Assembly: GCA_947184155.2 (NCBI GenBank)
Contig: CAMXCT020002756.1
Location: 23,898-87,897 of the forward strand
Reading direction: 5' to 3'
Length of the DNA stretch: 64,000 nucleotides
Origin: Cladocopium goreaui
Lineage: Eukaryota > Sar > Dinophyceae > Suessiales > Symbiodiniaceae
Each line of letters opens with the position of its first letter. Position 1 is the stretch's first letter. This document shows, one piece after another, positions 53,232-62,744 of the stretch. The translations under genes were made by a program, and so were the position numbers. A model generated the notes under the pieces. The model was not told the origin of the DNA and searched no databases. It worked only from the letters and a program-made list of their open reading frames with translations.

Positions 53232-53594
53232 CTGTGCCGCATAGGCTGCGAAATTGTGGTGCACGCGGGCTCTTGAAGTAACATGTGGTTTCACGAGATC
53301 CGCTTCTACATACTCATGAAACGAACTTTGAAAACAGACACAAAACTCATCAATAACCAAGTATCTGCACAAAAATCTATACTTATATCATTATATCTCT
53401 ATAACACTCCGTGCCAAGACCAGAAGAAACGTTAGGTGCCAGATTCCTGTGCAGAGCATTCCCCAAAAACAAGTATCCACACAACTGCTGCCACTGAATC
53501 CACACTAACACCTTCTGTGATGCTACCCAAAGAAACTGTTAACAACTGAAACGAAATCCTCACCAAACCAAACACATTCCCCCCGAAGACTTGC

Positions 53595-53786
53595 CTGCGA
53601 GGCAAAATGCTCCACGAGGGCCTTGCGCAGCTCAGCCAGTGCCACCTTTGAACCACCATCTTGTCTACGTGTAGACACATCAGAAGCTGCTGCAACCTTC
53701 TGCAAGTCATCCTGTTTCATACTCGCCACCTTCTCTTGCAGCCACGTGAGTCCTTTGCTGCTGGCGTCCATACGAAGCTCTTCCAC
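53595..53786 (-). CDS. tandem array exon 5 (SAP-like)
   Basis: A 192-nt phase-0 exon between CGTCACAG then G and a GC donor (TCGCAG then GCAAGTC). It encodes VEELRMDASSKGLTWLQEKV, ASMKQDDLQKVAAASDVSTR, RQDGGSKVALAELRKALVEH. The second half (DDLQKVAA...LRKALVEH) has the helix-turn-helix feel of a SAP DNA-binding motif. Confidence 0.62.
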
Positions 53787-54185
53787 CTGTGACGAAATAC
53801 CGCCGCCCACATCTCCACGCTCCTGCCGCCGCATAGGCTGCGAAATTGTGGTGCACGCGGGCAGTTCAAGTAACATGTGGTTGCACTAGATCCGCTTCTA
53901 CATACTCATGAAACGAACTTTGAAAACTGACACGACACTCATCAATAACCAAGTATCTGCACAAAATCTATACTTATATCATTATATCTCTATAACACTC
54001 CGTGCCAAGACCAGAAGAAACGTTAGGTGCCAGATTCCTGTGCAGAGCATTCCCCAAAAACAAGTATCCACACAACTGCTGCCACTGAATCCACACTAAC
54101 ACCTTCTGTGATGCTACCCAAAGCAACCGTTAACAACTGAAACGAAGTCCTCACCAAACCAAACACCTTCCCCCAACAGACTCGC

Positions 54186-54377
54186 CTGCGGGGCAAAATG
54201 CTCCACGAGGGCCTTGCGCAGCTCAGCCAGTGCCACCTTTGAACCACCATCTTGTCTACGTGTAGACACACCAGAAGCTGCTGCAACCTTCTGCAAGTCA
54301 TCCTGTTTCATACTCGCCACCTTGTCTTGCAGCCACGTGAGTCCTTTGCTGCTGGCGTCCATACGAAGTTCTTCCAC
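54186..54377 (-). CDS. tandem array exon 4 (SAP-like)
   Basis: 192 nt, 591 bp from exon 5. It differs from exon 5 at a few positions (for example KVAAASGV for KVAAASDV, FAPQ for FASQ). GC donor. Confidence 0.62.
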
Positions 54378-54768
54378 CTGTGACGAAATACCGCCGCCCA
54401 CATCTCCACGCTCCTGCCGCCGCATAGGCTGCGAAATTGTGGTGCACGCGGGCAGTTCAAGTAACATGTGGTTGCACGAGATCCGCTTCTACATACTCAT
54501 GAAACGAACTTTGAAAACTGACACGACACTCATCAATAACCAAGTATCTGCACAAAAATCTATACTTATATCTCTATAACACTCCGTGCCAAGACCAGAA
54601 GAAACGTTAGGTGCCAGATTCCTGTGCAGAGCATTCCCCAAAAACAAGTATCCACACAACTGCTGCCACTGAATCCACACTAACACCTTCTGTGATGCTA
54701 CCCAAAGAAACTGTTAAAACTGAAACGAAATCCACACCAAACCAAACACATTCCCCCCGAAGACTTGC

Positions 54769-54957
54769 CTGCGAGGCAAAATGCTCCACAAGGGCCTTGC
54801 GCAGCTCAGCCAGTGCCACCTTTGAACCATCTTGTCTACGTGTAGACACATCAGAAGCTGTTGCAACCTTCTGCAAGTCATCCTGTTTCATACTCGCCAC
54901 CTTCTCTTGCAGCCACGTGAGTCCTTTGCTGCTGGCGTCCATACGAAGCTCTTCCAC
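54769..54957 (-). CDS. tandem array exon 3 (SAP-like)
   Basis: 189 nt, one codon shorter (DGSKV for DGGSKV), 580 bp from exon 4. GC donor GCAAGTC. Confidence 0.62.
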
Positions 54958-55356
54958 CTGTGACGAAATACCGCCGCCCACATCTCCACGCTCCTGCCGC
55001 CGCATAGGCTGCGAAATTGTGGTGCACGCGGGCAGTTCAAGTAACATGTGGTTGCACTAGATCCGCTTCTACATACTCATGAAACGAACTTTGAAAACTG
55101 ACACGACACTCATCAATAACCAAGTATCTGCACAAAATCTATACTTATATCATTATATCTCTATAACACTCCGTGCCAAGACCAGAAGAAACGTTAGGTG
55201 CCAGATTCCTGTGCAGAGCATTCCCCAAAAACAAGTATCCACACAACTGCTGCCACTGAATCCACACTAACACCTTCTGTGATGCTACCCAAAGAAACTG
55301 TTAACAACTGAAACGAAATCCTCACCAAACCAAACACATTCCCCCCGAAGACTTGC

Positions 55357-55548
55357 CTGCGAGGCAAAATGCTCCACGAGGGCCTTGCGCAGCTCAGCCA
55401 GTGCCACCTTTGAACCACCATCTTGTCTACGTGTAGACACATCAGAAGCTGCTGCAACCTTCTGCAAGTCATCCTGTTTCATACTCGCCACCTTCTCTTG
55501 CAGCCACGTGAGTCCTTTGCTGCTGGCGTCCATACGAAGCTCTTCCAC
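55357..55548 (-). CDS. tandem array exon 2 (SAP-like)
   Basis: 192 nt, 591 bp from exon 3, protein identical by eye to exon 5. GC donor GCAAGTC. Confidence 0.62.
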
Positions 55549-55933
55549 CTGTGACGAAATACCGCCGCCCACATCTCCACGCTCCTGCCGCCGCATAGGC
55601 TGCGAAATTGTGGTGCACGCGGGCAGTTCAAGTAACATGTGGTTGCACTAGATCCGCTTCTACATACTCATGAAACGAACTTTGAAAACTGACGCAACAC
55701 TCATCAATAACCAAGTATCTGCACAAAAATCTATACTTATATCTCTACACTACAACCCTCCGTGCTAAGAACCTCAGTGCAGAGAACTGTCAGAGCATCC
55801 CGCACAAACGCCTATCCACACAACTCTCCCACTGCATCAACACTAACACCTTCTGTGATGCTACCCACTGAAACCGTTAACAACTGAAACGAGTTCCTCA
55901 CCGAACCAAATTCCTTCCCCCCCACAGACTCGC

Positions 55934-56122
55934 CTGCGGGGCAACGTGTTCCACGAGGGCCTTGCGTAGCTCAGCCACTGGCACCATCGCACCGCCAGGT
56001 CCCCGTGTGGACAATGCCACAGCTGCCGCCATTTTGCGCAGCTCGGTCTGGTTCATGCTCTCCACCTTCTTTTGCAACCATGCAATTCCTTTGCCGCTGG
56101 CGTCCATACGAAGCTCTTCCAT
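55934..56122 (-). CDS. tandem array exon 1 (SAP-like, more diverged)
   Basis: 189 nt: MEELRMDASGKGIAWLQKKV, ESMNQTELRKMAAAVALSTR, VPVAELRKALVEHVAPQ. Its acceptor is CGAAG followed by A, unlike the AG-then-G of the others. Confidence 0.55.
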
Positions 56123-56468
56123 CTTCGACGACAGGTCATCACCTACATCTCCACGATCCTGCCGCCGCATAGGCTGCGAACCCGTGCTGCACGCGGGCAC
56201 TTGAAGTAACATGTGGTTTCACACGATCCGCTTCTACACGCTCATGCAACGCGCTTTGACAACTGACAAGACACTCATCAATAACCAAGTGTCAGCACAA
56301 AAATCCATACTTATATCTCTACGCTACAACACACCGTGCTAAAACCAGGAGAAACGTTAACAACTCAAGCAAACTTATCACAGAACCACAGTGCAGAGCA
56401 TCCCCGAAAAACACCTATCCACACGACTGCTCCCACTGAATCCACACTAACACCTTCTGTGATGCTAC

Positions 56469-56928
56469 CCTTGCACAGCGGCTGCTCATCATCCCCGGCC
56501 TCGGGCAATTCTGGGCGGCGAGACGAACTTGACGGCGAGGCCGCACCAGTGGTGCCAGAATCCCGTGCAGAAATGTAGTCAAAAAGCCTTTTCATCAATG
56601 CGTCCCTGACTCCGCTTGTCGGCAAGCTAAGCTCTTGCGCAATGACACGAATATCTTGAACCTTCAGCGCCTTGAGCTGCGTCCAAAGACCCTGTGTGCC
56701 ACCGCTTTGCACGACACAGCGCAACCGTGCAACAGATTCTTGCACTTCGATCTTCGCACAAACCCGGCTTGCGAACTCTTCCTTCAAGCGAATCCCCTCC
56801 ACGGACATGCCCAGCTCAGAAGCTAAAGCCTTCAATGCATTGATCCCAAGTTTGCGCACCTGGCGCCGGAAGGAATCAGCTCCTTCCTCTTTCAAGCCTT
56901 GTTGCAACTCTCGGAGTTTCTCGGACAT
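56469..56928 (-). CDS. first exon of the Helitron-type gene: two SAP-like motifs
   Basis: An ATG at 56928 lies inside a dyad motif and opens MSEKLRELQQGLKEEGADSF. Two SAP-like helix pairs follow: INALKALASELGMSVEGIRL then KEEFASRVCAKI, and VQDIRVIAQELSLPTSGVRD then ALMKRLFDYI. SAP motifs bind AT-rich DNA. The exon ends at GTGCAAGG followed by GTAGCATCAC, and this intron start is shared with the introns of the array units, showing that the array arose by duplication next to this exon. Confidence 0.62.
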
Positions 56929-56937
56929 TTCCGGTTG
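56920..56937 (-). promoter_or_regulatory. dyad motif containing the start codon
   Basis: CTCGGACATTTCCGGTTG on the plus strand; on the minus strand the loop CATT variant yields GGAAATGTCCGAG, whose ATG starts the Helitron-type gene. Confidence 0.5.
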
Positions 56938-57249
56938 AAGCGAGCCGAAAGCAGCAACTTATAAAGGCCAAGCGAGATATGAATCTCGAACCAAAAGCTG
57001 CGCCGACCAGCTTCATGCTTTGACGAACAAACGGAACACAAGCTTGCAGTTGAAAGTCGCAAAATCATGCTGTTATACAAATAGACTTGCTCTATATGTC
57101 TCACTCGGAAGACGGGCAACCAAAAACTAGCTGCAAAACATCGAATGACTGCCACACACTGATGACAACATGCAGCAGGCCTCCAAAATCTCCGAAGACA
57201 AGCAGCACAGCCACCAAAAGAAGCTCTGGAAATGCTTACAGTCATGTCT

Positions 57250-57823
57250 GCTCGGACAGTTTGGGTAGCTAACAAAAAATGTTCATGCCAACCTCAGCAA
57301 AGAAATGTGATGCTAAAGTGTTACCCACAAAGTCCACAACCCCAAAATGAGTGAATCCAACTGTAACCTCATTAATCCATTCATATCTCTTTGGGGGTAA
57401 AATTAAACATGCCTACTAAACATGCCAAGCAAACAAGTCAGGATTTCTTAAAACTCGCCTGCGAGACCTGAACATGACAGAGATGACCGGATAACAAACA
57501 TGCCAAACAATCAATGGGGCAAGAAATCAAAACATGTAAGCAAGGCCTGAACATGACAGGGCTGACCGGAAAATAAGCATGCCAAACCATAAACAGGTCA
57601 AGCAAACATGCACACGAACATGTCTGCGCGAAAGAAGATCTGGAAATGCTTGCGGTCATGTTTGCTCGGACAGTTCCGGTAGCAAACAAACAAGCGTTCG
57701 TGCCAACCTCAGCAAGGAAATGTAATGCTAAGGGTTACCCACAAACTCCACAATCCAAAAATCAGTGACTCCCAATGCTCTGGAAATGCTTACAGTCATG
57801 TTTGCTCGGACAGTTCAGGTAGC
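57250..57823 (-). promoter_or_regulatory. dyad motif, three copies in tandem repeats
   Basis: Copies start at 57250 (degenerate right arm), 57664 (GCTCGGACAGTTCCGGTAGC) and 57804 (TTCAGG right arm). They share GGTAGC in place of GGTTGC. Confidence 0.42.
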
Positions 57824-58217
57824 TAACAAAATATGTTCATGCCAACCTCAGCAAAGAAATGTGATGCTAAAATGTTACCCACAAACTCCACAACCCCAAC
57901 ATGAGTGAATCCCACTGTAACCTCATTAATCCATTCATATCTCTTTGGGGGTAAAATTAAACATGCCTACTAAACATGCCAAGCAAACAAGTCAGGATTT
58001 CTTAAAACTCGCCGGCAAGACCTGAACATGACAGAGATGACCGGATAACAAACATGCCAAACAATCAATGGCGCAAGAAATCAGAACATGTAAGCAAGGC
58101 CTGAACATGACAGGGGTGACCAGAAAAGAAGCATGCCAAACTATAAACAGGTCAAGCAAACATGCAAACAAATATGCCTGCGCGAAAGAAGATCTGGAAA
58201 TGCTTGCGGTCATGCTT

Positions 58218-58237
58218 GCTCGGACAGTTCCGGTAGC
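58218..58237 (-). promoter_or_regulatory. dyad motif
   Basis: GCTCGGACAGTTCCGGTAGC, identical to the 57664 copy, about 554 bp away. Confidence 0.42.
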
Positions 58238-58509
58238 AAACAAACAAACGTTCGTGCCAACCTCAGCAAGGAAATGTGATGCTAAAGTGTTACCCACAAA
58301 CTCCACAATCCAAAAATCTGTGAATCCCAATGTAAGTTCATTAATCTATTCACATCTCTTGCGGGGTAAAATTAAGCATGCCTACTAAACATGCCAAGCA
58401 AACAAGTCAGGACTACGTCAAGTGCCAGCAAGGCCTGAACATGACAGGGATGACCGGAAAACAAACATGCCAAAGAATCAACGGGGCAAGAAAACAAAAC
58501 ACGTAAGCA

Positions 58510-59275
58510 AGGCTGCTTTTACACACACATTGCCGCTGTCACACAGAAACACCTTTTACACAGAAACCCTTCTACACACACACACACCATTTTACACAGA
58601 GACGCTTTAACACACAAACCCTTTTACACACAGACACTTTTACACACAAAAGCTTTTACACACAGACACTTCTACACAGATGCACTTCTACACACAGAAA
58701 ACCTTTTACACACAGAGGCTTTTACACCCAGAGGCTTTTACACAGAAGATTGCGCACACAGAAGCTTTTACACAGAAGCTTTTACACACAGACACCTTTA
58801 CACACAGAAACATTTACACACACACGCTTTGACACACAGACACTTTTACACAAACACTTTTACACACAAACATCTTCACACAGAAACACTCTTACACACA
58901 AACCCTTTTTTACACAGACACTTTTACACACAAAAGCTTTTACACACAAACACTTTTACACAGATGCACTTGTACACACAAACATCTTTCCACCGAAACA
59001 CTCCGACACACAAACACGTTTACACACAAACACTTTTACACACAGAAGCTTTTACACACAAACACATTTAAACAGATGCAATTTTACATGCAATCACTTT
59101 TACACACAAACATCTTTACACAGAAACACTCGTACACACAAACCCGTTTACACACAAAGACTTTTACACACAGAAGGTTTTACACACAAGACTTCTGCAC
59201 AGATGCACTTGTACACGCACAAACAATTTTACACACAAACATCTTTACACAGAAACGCTCGTACACACAAACCCC
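58510..59275. repeat. TTTTACACACAGAAGC minisatellite
   Basis: Degenerate units of CTTTTACACACAGACA, CACTTTTACACACAAACA and similar, mean unit about 17-24 bp. Same family as 44,281-44,690. Confidence 0.9.
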
Positions 59276-59284
59276 TTTTCCTGC

Positions 59285-60080
59285 GAAAGGATTACTCCAG
59301 CACACGAAAAATCGCAATTTTACTTCAGTATTTGCCGATCGACCCTCATTTCGTGCGAAAGGGTTGCTCCAGCACACGAAAAATCGCAATTTTACGTCAG
59401 TTTTTGCCGATCGACCCTCATTTCGTACGAAAGGGTTGTGCTGTATTCCAGCACACGAAAAATCGCATTTCTACTTCAGCCCAGCCCAAGAGGTTGTGCA
59501 CCGGACCTATCGAACTCCCTTTTCGTTTGCGAAGTGTTTTCATCCGCCCCACATGCAAGGCACAAGTCAAATCGCAATTTTACTTCAGTTTTTGCCGATC
59601 GACCCTCATTTCGCTGTCGATAAGGAAAAGGGTTTCTGCTCCAGGACAAGGGTAGTGGTAAAATCGCAATTTTACTTCAGTTTTTGCCGATCGACCCTCA
59701 TTTCGTGCGAAAGAGTTGCTCCGGGGCAAGTAAAATCGCAATTTTACTTCAGTTTTTGCCGATCGACCCTCATTTCGTGCGAAAGGGTTGCTCCAGCACA
59801 AGTCAAATCGCAATTTTACCTCAGTTTTTGCCGATCGACCCTCATTTCGTGCGAAAGGGTTGCTCCGGGGCAAGTCAAATCGCAATTTTACCTCAGTTTT
59901 TGCCGATCGACCCTCATTTCGTGCGAAAACGTTGCTCCGGCACAAGTCAAATCGCAATTTTACCTCAGTTTTTGCCGATCGACCCTCATTTCGTGCGAAA
60001 GTGTTGCTCCAGGACAAGTCAAATCGCAATTTTACCTCAGTTTTTGCCGATCGACCCTCATTTCGTGCGAAAGGGTTGAC
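59285..60080. repeat. ~72-bp tandem repeat, nine copies
   Basis: TTTTTGCCGATCGACCCTCA followed by TTTCGTGCGAAAGGGTTGCT recurs nine times. One copy is interrupted at about 59,438-59,570 by an unrelated stretch. Several frames stay open; none is a gene. Confidence 0.92.
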
Positions 60081-60114
60081 GTTTCGTGACTCACCGCCGG
60101 TACCACCCTCGGCC

Positions 60115-60780
60115 TAAAGAGAGAAAGATAAAGAAGGCGAGAGAGAGAAAAAGGAGAGAGAAAGGAGAGAAGATGTGAAGGTGAGAAGATGTGAGAGAAG
60201 GTGTGAAGATGAGCAGATGTGAAGATGAGCAGATGTGAAGATGAGCAGATGTGAAGATGAGAAGATGTGAAAGAAGGTGTGAAGATGAGCAGATGTGAAG
60301 ATGAGCAGATGTGAAGATGAGCAGATGTGAAGATGAGCAGATGTGAGAGAAGATGTGAGAGAAGATGTGAAGATGAGCAGATGAGAAGATGAGCAGATGT
60401 GAAGATGAGCAGATGTGAGAGAAGATGTGAGAGAAGATATGAAGATGAGCAGATGAGAGAAGATGTGAGAGAAGATGTGAGAGAAGATGTGAGAGAAGAT
60501 GTGAGATGAAGATGTGAGAGAAGATGTGAAGATGAGCAGATGTGAAGATGAGCAGATGTGAGAGAAGATGTGAAGATGAGCAGATGTGAAGATGAGCAGA
60601 TGTGAGAGAAGATGTGAAGATGAGCAGATGTGAAGATGAGCAGATGTGAGAGAAGATGTGAAGATGAGCAGATGTGAGAGCAGATGTGAGAGAAGATGTG
60701 AAGATGAGCAGATGTGAAAATGAGAAGGTGTGAGAGAAGGTGTGAAGATGAGAAGGTGTGAAGATGAGAAGATGAGATAC
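60115..60780. repeat. GAAGATGAGCAGATGTGA minisatellite
   Basis: Purine-rich units of GATGTGAAGATGAGCA and GAGAGAAGATGTGA. The same unit occurs in the gene A intron (33,985-34,225). Confidence 0.92.
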
Positions 60781-61139
60781 AGACCCCCACTATTGGAAGA
60801 ACCCTGCGCTCAGACTCTCTCGGGAATAAAATATTTGGAAAGACCCAAAAATCCATTTCCAGAGACCCCAGATCAACTACAAAACCTTTTTTTCCACTTA
60901 AAATCATGAAATTTGTCGGAAATACCATGACAAAACGTGATAAAAACCGTGCTCTGTTCAGGATTGACCACTCATCTACTATGGGTCCCTGCAACTCTTC
61001 GCTCGTGCTCACAGCAATTTACGGTAAAATTATGGTTACCGCAAATATTGCCAAAATTTTGGCTACGGACGTCAAATCATTCCTACGGACGTCAAAAAAC
61101 AAGGTTTACCGCAAATGTCAGCAAATAGACCCAACATTG
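60781..61139. other. spacer, no gene recognised
   Basis: It holds a short direct repeat (TACGGACGTCAAA at 61,065 and 61,083). No domain is seen. Confidence 0.35.
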
Positions 61140-61480
61140 GATCCATAGGGGTAGTGGTGGTGGTGGTGGTGGTGGGTGTTGTTGTTGTAGTAGTAGTAGT
61201 AGTAGTAGCAGTAGTAGCAGTAGTAGCAGTAGTAGCAGTAGCAGTAGCAGTAGCAGTAGCAGTAGCAGTAGCAGTAGCAGTAGCAGTAGCAGTAGCAGTA
61301 GGAGTAGGAGTAGGAGTAGGAGTAGGAGTAGGAGTAGGAGTAGGAGTAGTAGTAGTAGTAGCAGTAGTAGTAGTAGGAGGAGTAGTAGTAGTAGTGGAAG
61401 TAGAAGTAGAAGTAGAAGTAGAAGTAGAAGTAGAAGTAGAAGTAAGAGTAGCAGTCGTTGTCGTAGTGTAGAAGTAGCAA
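61140..61480. repeat. GTA/GTG/AGT trinucleotide array
   Basis: Successive blocks of GGT, AGT, GCAGTA, GGAGTA and GAAGTA units. Long Val-rich and Tyr-rich frames here are artefacts. Confidence 0.95.
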
Positions 61481-61861
61481 TCGTTGTTGTAGTATCTGCG
61501 CTAGTGGCAGTAGCAGGTAAGCTGGTGGAATGTGCAAATGAGAGACTTGTGTTGGTGGAATGTGTACGTGGGTGAATTGTGCCTGTTTTTCAGGGTTTTT
61601 CGACACGCGGCCGGCTTTGCCAAAAAAAACGTTTGCAATGACTTTCGTTTCCGTCTATGTTATTTTTTTCCGGGCATACGTTTTTGTCAAGTTGGAAGTC
61701 CACCCTGTTCAGCCACAAACAAATAATGGACAACAAAATTATCATTTCGATCCTGACTGTGTTGAAACATTGTTTGTTTGCACGCATCTGTTGTTTCGGC
61801 CATCGATGCACTGCTGCCTTTTATTTTTCAAATTCGGTAGGTGTGGATTCTTCGGTGCGCA

Positions 61862-62737
61862 ATGACGCTCTCTAAATTTGGTTTGGTCGCAATTTTTTGG
61901 CGATGCAAAATTTGGACCGTGGTCGTTTCAGCCATTTGCGTTTTCTTGACAATTTGGTCCTATCACCCTCCCGATGATGTCACAGACGAAGGCCGCAAAA
62001 ATGCGACGTGGAAACCCATTTCGCGGGCAAAATCTAACGTCGAGAGTCATGCCCCTGTGATATTGGATTTCGATGCGTGTGAAGGATTTGTGGAACAGCA
62101 ATTGCAGTTGGTCAAAGCCGTGCTCGTTGGTTCTGAATTGGGAGCTCAAGTTGTGTTGATTTCGAACGTTGGTCATGTTTGGGATTTATTGAATTTGGAA
62201 TTGTTTCTGAAGACAACGGAATCTCTGTTCAGAAGTTCCGCCTGTGAAGGACCACCTGGCATCCAACGCAGGGTTTGGTGTGCACAAACCCGAATGCCGG
62301 CTGTCTTGATTTTGGACGAAAACCAGCACACTTCGATGCGCTCTCACCGAAAAGTTTTACAACTTGAAGATGCCAATGATTTTGCAGTTGTACGGGAACA
62401 CTTGTGGTTTTCAACCCCTTCTCTGGTTCGTGCTTCGTGCAGAGTGTTGTTGAATTTCCCAGTGGTTGAACCTGGCACTGACTGGGACCTATTTTGGAAG
62501 ATTTGGGGCAGTTTGGAGTTTCACGAAGATGTTGCGAGGGCACAAAAGGAAATTGCAAAACATGTTCAATCACACGCAGCCGCCGCGCAGAAAAAAACAC
62601 AATCAATGGGTTTTGGTACGTCTCAAGACAGGAGTGCTTTCAATGTATTGCATTTGCGCGCAGAATCCGATTGGCAAGAATTTTGCACCTCCAATTTCAG
62701 TGCCAGAGGCGGGACATTGTTTTCAAATTGTGTTTAA
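61862..62737 (+). CDS. membrane-anchored O-fucosyltransferase-like protein, truncated
   Basis: An ATG at 61862 opens about 291 codons. The N-terminus has a short cytosolic part and one hydrophobic segment (WTVVVSAICVFLTIWSY, about residues 18-34), typical of a type II Golgi/ER membrane protein. The rest is lumenal: APVILDFDACEGFVEQQLQL, QVVLISNVGHVWDLLNLELF, and near the end FNVLHLRAESDWQEFC, resembling the HLRxExDW motif of GDP-fucose protein O-fucosyltransferases. The frame stops at 62737, only about 20 residues after that motif and 10 bp before a repeat that also lies in the Helitron-type gene, so the C-terminus is probably lost. Confidence 0.5.
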   Translation: MTLSKFGLVAIFWRCKIWTVVVSAICVFLTIWSYHPPDDVTDEGRKNATWKPISRAKSNVESHAPVILDFDACEGFVEQQLQLVKAVLVGSELGAQVVLISNVGHVWDLLNLELFLKTTESLFRSSACEGPPGIQRRVWCAQTRMPAVLILDENQHTSMRSHRKVLQLEDANDFAVVREHLWFSTPSLVRASCRVLLNFPVVEPGTDWDLFWKIWGSLEFHEDVARAQKEIAKHVQSHAAAAQKKTQSMGFGTSQDRSAFNVLHLRAESDWQEFCTSNFSARGGTLFSNCV

Positions 62738-62744
62738 ACATACG

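Larger units (their letters stand above)
56938..58430. repeat. ~554-bp tandem repeat, about two copies, with dyad motifs
   Basis: GGAAATGCTTACAGTCATG at 57,229 and 57,783 and the long block from GTTCATGCCAACCTCAGCAA to GACATGACAGAGATGACCGG repeat with period about 554 bp. Four dyad motifs lie inside. Short minus-strand frames containing ATGTVRA are readings of the motif. No gene is recognised. Confidence 0.85.

Noticed and set aside
57438..58330. Small minus-strand frames beginning with a Phe/Leu-Ala-Thr-Gly-Thr-Val-Arg-Ala stretch
   Set aside because: These residues are a translation of the dyad motif within tandem repeats; no domain follows.
58750..60089. Long plus-strand frames with Phe/Thr/His repeats
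   Set aside because: They cross two unrelated minisatellites (17-24 bp and 72 bp units).
61115..61606. Val-rich and Tyr-rich frames
   Set aside because: Trinucleotide array translated on either strand.
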